This document shows positions 1-7,263 of a stretch of 15,327 nt of DNA, piece by piece. Position numbers and translations under genes: made by a program. Under the pieces are notes generated by a model. That model was not told the origin of the DNA. It was given only the letters and a program-made list of their open reading frames with translations, and did not search any database. Numbering within the stretch: position 1 is the first letter of the stretch; the number at the start of each line of letters is the position of its first letter. Source of the DNA: Gammaproteobacteria bacterium (GTDB lineage: Bacteria > Pseudomonadota > Gammaproteobacteria > Pseudomonadales > Azotimanducaceae); contig DMUF01000228.1 in assembly GCA_003476445.1 (NCBI GenBank), positions 1 through 15,327 on the forward strand. Direction: 5' to 3'.

Positions 1-1769
1 CCCATCACCCCGATGCGCGATCCATCGACCCACTCGAGCGTGCGCAGGAACTCGACCCCGCGCAGCTGGTCTCGCACCTCGATATCGCCCAGGCGTCGGT
101 GAATCGGGGCCTCGAAGGCGGGCCCACGGTTGCCGGAGCCGCGGTTATCGAGTTCGAGCACGCCGTAGCCGTGCTGGGCGAGCATCTGCAGCGTAAGCGG
201 CTGCCATTCGTTGCGCACCCGCTGTACGCCGGGACCGCCATACACGTGAACGATCACGGGGTATCCCGGCTCAGGGCGCGGGCCCTGAGGTTCCGTCAGA
301 CGGTAATGCAGCAGCTGACCATCTTCCGCGCGCAGCGTTCCCAGCTGTGCTGCTTGATGTGCGGGCAGGTAGCGTGCGTACGGGTGATCCGGTGTTACCC
401 GCTCTTCCGCCAGCGTGATGACATCACCTCGCTCCTTCGCAACGGGTACCAGCCGCAAGGCGGCGGGCAGCGACAGGCTGGTCACGCGATCCAGCAGCCG
501 GGTGCCGTCGGCGCTGACGCTGACGTCATGCCAGCCGCTCTCATGGGTCAGCCGCTCGGGAGCCGTTGCGCCCGTCAGATCGACTCGATAAGCGTGCTGC
601 TCCGTCGGTGTGTCGAACCAGCCCTGAACGATGACTGATCGCGTGTCGACCCACAGAATCTTGTTGACGCGACCGGTACCGCGCGTGATCTGGTGCAGCC
701 CGTCAGCGGATACGCGGTAGAGATGAGCGTGGCCATCGCGTTCGGAGGTCCAGAGCAGCGAGTTCTCATCCAGCACACGACAATTGTCATGCAGGTTCAC
801 CCAATGGTCGGCGTGCTCCTCGAGCAGAACGCTTCTCGCACCGGTGTCCGGCGCGAATGACACCAGCCGCAGCGTGCGCTGGTCCCGGGATTGGACCTGC
901 ACCAGCAGACGTTCGTGCCACCATTGCGCGCGTGCCAGGTAATCGTCTTCCGCCGAGGCCCAGTGAATCTCCGTCAGTTGACCAGAGGTCATATCGCGGA
1001 CAAAAAGTTGCACCCGTGCGTTGGTGCCACCGGCGTACGGATAGCGCTGGGCGACCACGCGCAGCGTATCGGCGTCAAACTCCAGGCGTTGGCTGATCGG
1101 AATGACCGATTCGTCTACCCGAGTGTAGGCGAGGTGCCGGCTGCTCGTTGACCACCAGTGCCCGCGGAACCGGTGCATCTCTTCCTGTGCAATGAATTCT
1201 GCGCTGCCGTTGAGCCAGGGCTCACCCTCATCGTGGGTAATACGCTGCTCTGTACCTGTTTCAATATCAGTAACGTAGAGATCACCTGCTCGAACGTAAC
1301 TCAGGTAACGGCCGAGGGGGTCAAAGGTCAGATCGGTCTGTCGCGTTCCGGCCGGTGTGATCGCCCGAAGCGTTCCCGTTGCCAGTTCGAGCACCCAGCC
1401 GACGCCGGCGACCGGCAGCAGTGCGAGCTGCCCGTTGTCGCTGAAGCACGCTTCCGTGATACCCCGATTGAACTGGCGTTTGCGTTCGCGCTCGGCGGCC
1501 TCTGCTGCGGTGTCCGCATGTTCCTCATGGTCAAGATGATCGCCGGTGATCCACGGTTCTGCCGATCCCCGCTCGAGGTCGTAGCGCCAGAGATCAAGCC
1601 GTTCCCGCACATCCGCGGCCGAGCGCAGAAAGGCGATGGCGCGGCCGTCCGGCGTGAACTGCGCTTGCTGTGGTAACCCGCCGAAGAGCGGAGGGTCGCT
1701 GAAGATCCGCTCGGGGGTAAGGCGCGGGTGCGATGCGTCGTTCGTTGCCGGTCTTCCGTTCTCAGCCAT
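1..1769 (-). CDS. Dipeptidyl-peptidase IV-type S9 peptidase (partial, C-terminus outside window)
   Basis: Read from the minus strand, this frame is open for 589 full codons from an ATG at 1769 and leaves the window at base 1. It matches the S9B/DPP IV family, which removes N-terminal dipeptides with proline or alanine in second position. The N-terminus (LTPERIFSDP) is family-like. The seven- to eight-bladed propeller region follows, with the double-glutamate motif AQEEMHR at residues 194-200; in the family E196-E197 would bind the substrate's free amine. Near the cut end are VHVYGGPGVQ, LDNRGSGNRG and RIGVMG. The last of these directly precedes the expected G-W-S-Y-G-G nucleophile motif, so the Ser-Asp-His triad lies outside the window. 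Bacterial members are about 740 residues. No signal peptide is visible, so a cytoplasmic or uncleaved location is likely. The start overlaps the stop of the upstream prolidase by 8 bases, which suggests translational coupling. Confidence 0.93.
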   Translation of the reverse strand, partial: MAENGRPATNDASHPRLTPERIFSDPPLFGGLPQQAQFTPDGRAIAFLRSAADVRERLDLWRYDLERGSAEPWITGDHLDHEEHADTAAEAAERERKRQFNRGITEACFSDNGQLALLPVAGVGWVLELATGTLRAITPAGTRQTDLTFDPLGRYLSYVRAGDLYVTDIETGTEQRITHDEGEPWLNGSAEFIAQEEMHRFRGHWWSTSSRHLAYTRVDESVIPISQRLEFDADTLRVVAQRYPYAGGTNARVQLFVRDMTSGQLTEIHWASAEDDYLARAQWWHERLLVQVQSRDQRTLRLVSFAPDTGARSVLLEEHADHWVNLHDNCRVLDENSLLWTSERDGHAHLYRVSADGLHQITRGTGRVNKILWVDTRSVIVQGWFDTPTEQHAYRVDLTGATAPERLTHESGWHDVSVSADGTRLLDRVTSLSLPAALRLVPVAKERGDVITLAEERVTPDHPYARYLPAHQAAQLGTLRAEDGQLLHYRLTEPQGPRPEPGYPVIVHVYGGPGVQRVRNEWQPLTLQMLAQHGYGVLELDNRGSGNRGPAFEAPIHRRLGDIEVRDQLRGVEFLRTLEWVDGSRIGVM

Positions 1770-3213
1770 GCTGTCGGCCGTCCTGGAGGGTCGATGTCGC
1801 AGCGTCGGCAAAGGCGCTGCGGGTGAGATTTCGGACGCCGTCGGCGGTGACGACGACGTTATCTTCGATCCGGATACCGCCAAAGGGCATCAGCCGTTCG
1901 ACCAAGGTCGTATTGAGGAGAGCCCCATCCGGCCCTGCGCGTAGACCATCGAGCAGCATCGGAATGAAGTAGATACCCGGCTCGATGGTGAACACCTGGT
2001 TTACCTCCACCGTGCGGGTGAGCCGAAGCGAGGGATAGTCCGCGGGCGGGGCGACTCGCGTGCCGCTGCGATCCGCCTGCAGTCCGCCCACGTCGTGCAC
2101 CTGCAATCCAAGCAAGTGCCCGAGTCCATGGGGCAGGAAGGCGCGGGTCAGACCGCGAGCAAACGCTGTTTCCGCGGAGCACCGAAGCACGTCATGCTCG
2201 GTCAGGATACGTGCCACTGCCCGGTGCGCGGCCTCGTGCAGATCCAGGTAACGGACGCCGGGACGGATGTGATGCATGAGCGCCTGCTGTTCCGCATCGA
2301 GCGCATCGCGCAGCGCGCGGAAGAGTGTCGCATCGGGCGCGTCAGGCGCGACATGCGTGCGGGTGATGTCAGCCGCGTATCCGAGCGCCGCAGCACCCGC
2401 ATCGATCAGCAGCGTCCGCCTGGGTGATGCGGACGCTCGATCGTAGTGCTGGTAGTGCAGGAGCGCCGCATGGTCATTGCAGGCAATGATGCTGTGATAG
2501 GGCAATTCCGCTGCGGTGTGGCCGGTGGCTTCGAGATAATCGAGCGCGATATCGAACTCGCTCCTGCCATGCTCCCAGGCCCGGGCTGCCGCCAGATGAC
2601 CGCGCACCGCGCGCGCGGTGGCGGCGATCATGCAGTCCTGTTCCCAAGCGGTCTTCTGTGCGCGATCCCAGTCGATCCGCGCGATCAGCGCTTCGGGATT
2701 GAGCTCGGCGCCGTCATCCGCGGCGTGCCGCGTGATCTGTGCAACCCGACCATTGCCAGTCGCCTCGCGCAGTCCGCGCGCGAGCGCCTCTGCGGACTTG
2801 AACACCCGCACGTCGAGCGCACTCGCGATCCGTTCCGGCAGCGCCGGCGGTTGATGCCAGTAGTCTTCGGCTGACAGAAAGAAGAGGGTGGCTCGGCCAT
2901 CGTTGCGAACGACGAGGCTGCTGCCTGCGCAATCCACGCCCGGCACCCACTGGGCGAAATGCGGATTCGGCCGCCAGGGCGGGGACTGGTCATCAAGGAA
3001 GTAATAGTCGAGCTCGCCGGCATCGAGCCGCACGGCATCGAACCGGGTCTCGCCGAGCGCCTGTGACCAGCGTGCGCCCAGAATGCGCAGGTGGTCGCGG
3101 TAGTGCGCGTGCGCACCAGCCGTCTCGGCGTGAGCGAGGAATGACCCTGGGATTTCCGATGCGGACGGGGCAGACGGGTCCGGTTTGGCGTTGGGCACGG
3201 GAGAGCGCTCCAC
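1762..3213 (-). CDS. pepQ: Xaa-Pro dipeptidase (prolidase, M24B family, PepQ/OPAA-like)
   Basis: A dinuclear-metal (typically Mn) peptidase that hydrolyses Xaa-Pro dipeptides in the cytoplasm. The 483-residue product closely resembles the roughly 440-residue proteobacterial PepQ/OPAA group. It has the N-terminal YFLDDQSPPWRPNPHFAQW segment and a C-terminal pita-bread fold carrying all five metal ligands: D271 and D282 in LIDAGAAALGYAADITRTH, H366 in PHGLGH, E411 in FTIEPGIYF and E450 in GGIRIEDN. H362 and H373 match the conserved second-shell histidines. The start is a GTG at 3213 without a clear Shine-Dalgarno; an in-frame GTG at 3198 is possible. Both leave a Pro/Ser-rich N-terminal extension of some 20 residues relative to OPAA. 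The gene leads a two-gene operon with the DPP IV-like peptidase, which would supply it with Xaa-Pro dipeptides. Organophosphate hydrolysis occurs in some relatives but cannot be inferred here. Confidence 0.95.
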   Translation of the reverse strand: MERSPVPNAKPDPSAPSASEIPGSFLAHAETAGAHAHYRDHLRILGARWSQALGETRFDAVRLDAGELDYYFLDDQSPPWRPNPHFAQWVPGVDCAGSSLVVRNDGRATLFFLSAEDYWHQPPALPERIASALDVRVFKSAEALARGLREATGNGRVAQITRHAADDGAELNPEALIARIDWDRAQKTAWEQDCMIAATARAVRGHLAAARAWEHGRSEFDIALDYLEATGHTAAELPYHSIIACNDHAALLHYQHYDRASASPRRTLLIDAGAAALGYAADITRTHVAPDAPDATLFRALRDALDAEQQALMHHIRPGVRYLDLHEAAHRAVARILTEHDVLRCSAETAFARGLTRAFLPHGLGHLLGLQVHDVGGLQADRSGTRVAPPADYPSLRLTRTVEVNQVFTIEPGIYFIPMLLDGLRAGPDGALLNTTLVERLMPFGGIRIEDNVVVTADGVRNLTRSAFADAATSTLQDGRQHG

Positions 3214-3283
3214 GGGGCGAAATGTTCATGCTAGTGTACCGCGAGACCGGCGGATTCAGTCGCCGGAGACAGCGGGAGGATTC
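3214..3283. promoter_or_regulatory. Divergent intergenic region between pepQ and the molybdenum hydroxylase operon
   Basis: These 70 bases separate two divergently transcribed operons and must hold both promoters, unless the promoters lie inside the neighbouring coding regions. On the minus strand TACACT (plus 3233-3238) is a 4/6 match to a sigma-70 -10 box about 20 bases before the pepQ GTG, but no good -35 sits at the right distance. On the plus strand a strong Shine-Dalgarno, GGGAGGA at 3274-3280, ends 3 bases before the ATG at 3284. It decides the start of the FAD subunit against the longer open frame that begins at 3185. No convincing operator was seen. Confidence 0.4.
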
Positions 3284-4168
3284 ATGACGGGATTTGCATA
3301 CCATGCTCCGACGAGCGTGGCGGAAACCCTTGCTCTGCTTGGTGATCACGCCCGAGCCGGGCGCCGTGCCCAGGTGCTGGCCGGGGGCACAGATGTCCTG
3401 GTGCAGCTGCGTGGCGTGGATCGCACGCCGCGGGCCCTGGTGGACATCAAAGGGCTAGCGGAGGTGAACCGGCTACACGTTGGTGCAGACCACGTCTTTA
3501 TCGGTGCTGCGATCCCAAGCGCACACCTCAACGAGAACGCGGAGCTCGCCCGCTTGTATCCCGGCCTCATGGAAGCGGCAGACCTTATTGGCTCCACCCA
3601 GATCCAGGGCCGGGCTTCCGTGGGCGGCAACCTCTGCAACGCGTCCCCGGCGGGCGACACCATTCCCGCGTTGATTGCGGTGGGCGCCAGGTGCGTGATT
3701 GCCACCGCCTCGGGCACGCGCGAGCTGCCGGTCGAGGCCTTTGTCACCGGCGTCGGTCGCAATGCGCTCGTGAGCGGCGAGCTGCTCCTCGGGCTCTCGT
3801 TGCCCCGCCCCGGTGCGGCAACCGCTGACGCCTATCTGCGGTTTACGCCGCGTACGGAAATGGATATCGCGGTCGCCGGCTGTGGTGTCAGCGTGACGCT
3901 CGATGCAGGCGGCGTGTGCACGGCGGCGCGGGTTGGCATCGGCGCGGTCGCTCCCACGGCGCTTCTGGTCGAAGCCGCCGCTGCCGCGCTTGTTGGCACC
4001 CGACTGGACGAAGCAGCCCTGAACGCAGCGGGGGCAGCCTGCAGCAGCGCGGCGTCTCCAATTACGGACAAGCGCGGCACCGCGGATTATCGACGCAAGG
4101 TGGTGGGCGTGCTGTGCCGCCGCGCGGTGGGTATCGCGCGTGATCGTGTCTTGGCACACCGCGCTTAA
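3284..4168 (+). CDS. Molybdenum hydroxylase, FAD-binding (medium) subunit, CoxM/XDH family
   Basis: The 294-residue product fits the 280-300 residue FAD subunits of xanthine dehydrogenase/CO dehydrogenase-type enzymes. It passes electrons from the 2Fe-2S clusters to FAD and on to an acceptor such as NAD, quinone or oxygen. The two FAD-binding motifs are present: LAGGTDVLVQ (residues 32-41) and RASVGGNLCNASPAGD (110-125). The C-terminal third matches the CO dehydrogenase flavoprotein C-terminal domain. The start at 3284 is set by the ribosome site GGGAGGA and by alignment of MTGFAYHAPTSVAE with family N-termini. The protein carries no extra 4Fe-4S insert of the kind seen in 4-hydroxybenzoyl-CoA reductase. 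The gene is first of a four-gene operon, 15 bases ahead of the iron-sulfur subunit. The family is clear; the substrate is not. Confidence 0.95.
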   Translation: MTGFAYHAPTSVAETLALLGDHARAGRRAQVLAGGTDVLVQLRGVDRTPRALVDIKGLAEVNRLHVGADHVFIGAAIPSAHLNENAELARLYPGLMEAADLIGSTQIQGRASVGGNLCNASPAGDTIPALIAVGARCVIATASGTRELPVEAFVTGVGRNALVSGELLLGLSLPRPGAATADAYLRFTPRTEMDIAVAGCGVSVTLDAGGVCTAARVGIGAVAPTALLVEAAAAALVGTRLDEAALNAAGAACSSAASPITDKRGTADYRRKVVGVLCRRAVGIARDRVLAHRA

Positions 4169-4183
4169 AGAAGAGAGAACATC

Positions 4184-4663
4184 ATGGACAAGATTCAGAT
4201 CGGCACCTCCATCAATGGTGAGGCGGTGGAATTCCTCTGCGAGCCGCAGCAGTCGCTGCTCGAAGTACTGCGCGACACACTGGGGCGGACCGGCACCAAG
4301 GAAGGGTGTTCAACCGGCGACTGCGGAGCCTGCAGCGTGCTCATGGATGGACGGCTCGTCTGTGCCTGCCTGGTACTGGCGGCAGAAGCGGGCGGCCACG
4401 AGATCACCACGATCGAAGGGCTCGCAACCGACGCGGGATTGCATCCGATCCAGCAGAAGTTTCTGGAACATGCCGCTCTGCAGTGCGGTATCTGCACCCC
4501 GGGTCTGATCGTGGCGACAAAGGCGCTGCTCGATCGGCATCCCGATCCGGATGAAACTACCATCCGCTATTGGCTTGCAGGGAACCTGTGCCGCTGCACC
4601 GGATACGACAAGATCATCCGCGCAGTGCAAGACGCCGCGCGCAGTCTGGCCCATCCCGCGTAA
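4184..4663 (+). CDS. Molybdenum hydroxylase, 2Fe-2S (small) subunit, CoxS/XDH family
   Basis: This 159-residue protein carries both iron-sulfur domains of the family. An N-terminal plant-ferredoxin-type cluster uses C42, C47, C50 and C62 (GCSTGDCGAC...C). A C-terminal helical cluster uses C101 and C104 (QCGICTPG) and C136 and C138 (LAGNLCRCTGY). The spacings are those of CoxS. Two small departures from the usual consensus are Ile in place of Phe in QCGFCTPG and Ala in place of Ser in LSGNLCRCTGY; both are conservative. The protein relays electrons from the molybdenum site to FAD inside a cytoplasmic heterotrimer, usually a dimer of trimers. It starts 15 bases after the FAD subunit, behind a purine-rich ribosome site (AAGAGAGAA), and ends 30 bases before the large subunit. 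Confidence 0.97.
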   Translation: MDKIQIGTSINGEAVEFLCEPQQSLLEVLRDTLGRTGTKEGCSTGDCGACSVLMDGRLVCACLVLAAEAGGHEITTIEGLATDAGLHPIQQKFLEHAALQCGICTPGLIVATKALLDRHPDPDETTIRYWLAGNLCRCTGYDKIIRAVQDAARSLAHPA

Positions 4664-4693
4664 CGCGCGGTACCTGGCGAGGAGATAACGAAC

Positions 4694-6958
4694 ATGGCTG
4701 AAGCTGTTGATTACAAAGCGATTGGAACTTCGCCGGTACGTCCGGACGGGGTCGACAAGGTTACGGGTCGAGCGCAGTACGGCGCGGACCTGAATCTTCC
4801 CGGTCAGATCTACGGGAAGGTGTTGCGCAGCCCGCACGCCCACGCGCGCATCCTGAAGATCGACACGTCGCGCGCGCTCGCGCTGCCGGGTGTCTATGGT
4901 GTCATCACCGGGCAGGACTTTCCCGAAGCCGAAGGTGGCGAGATTGGTGGTGAAGGTGGCGGCGACGTCTCCGATCTGGCCAAGAACATCATGGCCCGGG
5001 ACAAGGTGCTCTACCACGGTCACGCGGTGGCTGCCGTGGCAGCGAAATCTCTGAGCGTCGCGCAGGCCGCGCTTGATGCCATCAGCGTCGAGTACGAAGT
5101 GCTTGCGCCGGTGCTCGATCTCGAGTCTGCGATGGCGCCCGGTGCAACGCTTATTGACCCGTCTTGCTTCACCAAGAACCTGCCGGAGAAGCCCACGGCA
5201 CCAAGCAATATCGCAGCGGTGATGAAGCTTGGTCGCGGCAATGTCGAGGAGGGGTTCGCCCAGGCAGACGTGATCGTCGAGGGCGAATACCGCATTCCGA
5301 TGGCGCACCAGGGTTATATCGAGCCCCATGCGTGCATTGCGTCCTGTAACGAGCAGGGTCAGGCGACGGTCTGGTGCTGTACCCAGGGGCATTTCGAGTT
5401 CCGCGCGATGACGGCCAAGGTGCTGCGCATGCACATCGCCGACCTCAAATTCATCGCCTCTGAAATTGGTGGCGGTTTCGGCGGCAAGACCGTGATTTAT
5501 CTCGAGCCTCTCGCCGTTATGCTGTCCCGCAAGTCGCGCCGCCCGGTCAAGATGGCGATGACGCGTGAGGAAGTGTTCCGGGCGACCGGCCCGACGTCAG
5601 GCACCCTCGCGCGCATTCGCGTGGGCGCGCGCAAGGACGGCACGCTGACCGCCGCCACTGCCTGGCTCGCCTACGAGGCCGGCGCCTATGCGGGTGCGCC
5701 GATGGGCCCTGGCGCGATGACGGTGTTCGCGCCGTACATCCTGCCTAACTTCGCGGTAGAAGCATTCGATGTCCTGCTGAACAAGCCCAAGGTGGCTGCG
5801 TACCGGGCGCCCGGCGCGCCGCAATCCATGTACGCCATGGAGTGCGCGATGGATGAGCTCGCGGAGCGACTGGGGATGGATCCCATCGATCTGCGTCTCA
5901 AGAACGCGGCGGAAGAGGGCACGCAGGCTCCGTACGGTCCGAAGTTCCCGGCGATTGGTCTGAAGGCGTGCCTGAACGCCGCCAAGGCGCACCCGAATTA
6001 CACGCGTCCGCTACCCGCTGGCGCTGGGCGGGGCATGGCGGTGGGGTTCTGGTTCAACGTCGGCATGCAGTCCAGCGCGGAAGTGCATATCAACGAGGAT
6101 GGCACCGTGACCATCGTCGAAGGCAGCCCGGACATCGGCGGGTCGCGCGCTTCCATGGCGCTCATGGCGTCGGAAACGCTCGGTATCCCTTACGAGCGTA
6201 TCAAGGTGATCATTGGCGATACCGAGAGCGCGGGGTTCTCGAACGTCACCGGCGGCAGCCGTACCACGTTCGCAACCGGTATGGCGGTGATTCGCGCATG
6301 TGAAGACATCATCGCCCAGTGCAAATCTCGAGCGGCGTCCACCTGGGGGATCGATGCTGACCAGGTCGATTGGCGCGACGGCGCCGCGATTCCGGCGCCC
6401 GGTGTGAATGCTGCGCTGAAGCCGCTCGCACTTGCGGATATCGCCGCGGGTGCGCCGAAGACCGGCGGTCCTCTGCTCGGGCGGGCGTCACTCAATGCCC
6501 AGGGGGCAGGAGCCGGTTTCTCGGTGAATCTGGCGGATATTCGCGTTGATCCGGAGACCGGCAAGGTCGACGTCCTCAGCTTCACGGCCATTCAGGACGC
6601 CGGTAAGGCGATTCATCCGGCGTACGTGGAAGGTCAGATGCAGGGCGGCGCCGTTCAAGGGCTTGGCTGGGCATTGAACGAGGAATACATCTATGACGCC
6701 AACGGCGTCATGCAGAACGCGGGCTTCCTCGACTATCGCATGCCGGTCGCCTCGGACCTTCCGATGATCGACACGGTCATCGTGGAAGTGCCCAATCCCA
6801 CCCACCCCTACGGGGTGCGTGGCGTGGGCGAGACGCCGATCGTGGCGCCGCTTGCTACCGCCGCCAACGCGGTGTCCCGCGCCACGGGCGTGCGCATGCG
6901 CGATCTGCCGTTGTCTCCCCCGCGGGTGCTCGAGGCGCTGGAAGCTGCGGGTCGCTGA
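4694..6958 (+). CDS. Molybdenum hydroxylase, molybdopterin-binding (large) subunit, CoxL/XdhB-like
   Basis: Catalytic subunit of 754 residues, normal for the family. It contains an N-terminal aldehyde oxidase/xanthine dehydrogenase a/b hammerhead domain (about 20-135) and the molybdopterin domain (about 150-700). The cofactor and active-site motifs are ordered as expected: GGGFGGK (259-265), AYRAPGAPQ (369-377), GSPDIGGSRAS (477-487), TGGSRTTFATG (519-529), GQMQGGAVQGLG (647-658) and GVRGVGETP (707-715), whose E713 matches the glutamate that activates the Mo-bound water. The CO dehydrogenase signature AYRCSFR is absent, so this is not a form I CO dehydrogenase; hydroxylation of an aldehyde, N-heterocycle or similar compound is more likely. 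Residues 78-95 form a Gly/Glu-rich stretch that looks lineage-specific. A good ribosome site, AGGAG at 4680-4684, precedes the ATG. No XdhC- or CoxD-type maturation gene is in the window. Confidence 0.95.
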   Translation: MAEAVDYKAIGTSPVRPDGVDKVTGRAQYGADLNLPGQIYGKVLRSPHAHARILKIDTSRALALPGVYGVITGQDFPEAEGGEIGGEGGGDVSDLAKNIMARDKVLYHGHAVAAVAAKSLSVAQAALDAISVEYEVLAPVLDLESAMAPGATLIDPSCFTKNLPEKPTAPSNIAAVMKLGRGNVEEGFAQADVIVEGEYRIPMAHQGYIEPHACIASCNEQGQATVWCCTQGHFEFRAMTAKVLRMHIADLKFIASEIGGGFGGKTVIYLEPLAVMLSRKSRRPVKMAMTREEVFRATGPTSGTLARIRVGARKDGTLTAATAWLAYEAGAYAGAPMGPGAMTVFAPYILPNFAVEAFDVLLNKPKVAAYRAPGAPQSMYAMECAMDELAERLGMDPIDLRLKNAAEEGTQAPYGPKFPAIGLKACLNAAKAHPNYTRPLPAGAGRGMAVGFWFNVGMQSSAEVHINEDGTVTIVEGSPDIGGSRASMALMASETLGIPYERIKVIIGDTESAGFSNVTGGSRTTFATGMAVIRACEDIIAQCKSRAASTWGIDADQVDWRDGAAIPAPGVNAALKPLALADIAAGAPKTGGPLLGRASLNAQGAGAGFSVNLADIRVDPETGKVDVLSFTAIQDAGKAIHPAYVEGQMQGGAVQGLGWALNEEYIYDANGVMQNAGFLDYRMPVASDLPMIDTVIVEVPNPTHPYGVRGVGETPIVAPLATAANAVSRATGVRMRDLPLSPPRVLEALEAAGR

Positions 6959-6964
6959 CCGGCG

Positions 6965-7210
6965 GTGTCAGCCCGCGTGGTGCTGCCAGAGCACCTGCTG
7001 CACCTCACCGGGGGGCAGCGGGTGCTCGACATTGCCGCTGAGAACGTGCGTGATCTGGTGCTCGAACTGGAAGAACGCCATCCAGGGCTGAGAGCAGCCC
7101 TGGGTCGCGCGGCTGTCGCGATCGATGGCCAGATCTTCCAGGACGCTTTTCTTGAGGCTATTGGCCCCGATAGCGAGGTGTTTTTTCTGCCGCGAATCGA
7201 GGGCGGCTGA
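6965..7210 (+). CDS. MoaD/ThiS-family small sulfur-carrier protein ending in Gly-Gly
   Basis: An 81-residue protein that begins with GTG only 6 bases after the large-subunit stop, so it is probably translated by reinitiation; GTG at 6977 or 6980 would also fit. The sequence has the ubiquitin-like beta-grasp pattern of MoaD-type proteins: VVLPEHLLHLTGGQR, then VRDLVLELEERHPGLRAAL, then AIDGQ, then EVFFLPRIEGG. It ends exactly on the C-terminal Gly-Gly that E1-like enzymes adenylate and thiocarboxylate in MoaD and ThiS. MoaD family members supply sulfur for the molybdopterin dithiolene, so a link to the adjacent molybdenum enzyme is reasonable, but that link is an inference. No MoaE or E1-like partner lies in the window. 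It could instead be a SAMP-like modifier or a carrier for another pathway. Confidence 0.85.
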   Translation: MSARVVLPEHLLHLTGGQRVLDIAAENVRDLVLELEERHPGLRAALGRAAVAIDGQIFQDAFLEAIGPDSEVFFLPRIEGG

Positions 7211-7220
7211 AGCACCGCCC
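7201..7220 (+). terminator. Terminator-like hairpin overlapping the MoaD-like stop codon
   Basis: GGGCGG (7201-7206) and CCGCCC (7215-7220) are perfect inverted arms of 6 bases around an 8-base loop that contains the TGA stop. The hairpin lies in the 53-base gap and gene end between the convergent molybdenum operon and HAD gene. No T-run follows on either strand, so this is at most a weak or Rho-assisted transcript end. Confidence 0.3.
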
Positions 7221-7263
7221 GGATAGCTTGGGTCAGCCTGGCTTTGCGCCGGTCAGCGTCTGC

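Noticed and set aside
99..638. Plus-strand open frames opposite the DPP IV-like gene
   Set aside because: The minus frame gives a continuous DPP IV sequence with conserved motifs; the plus frames have none.
3185..3283. A 33-codon upstream extension of the FAD subunit
   Set aside because: The extension is not family-like, overlaps the pepQ start region, and a strong Shine-Dalgarno sits just before ATG 3284.
4310..5434. A 374-codon open frame on the minus strand opposite the 2Fe-2S and molybdopterin subunit genes
   Set aside because: It is antisense to two strongly recognisable genes, has Arg/His-rich composition without domain motifs, and is explained by high GC in the complementary frame.
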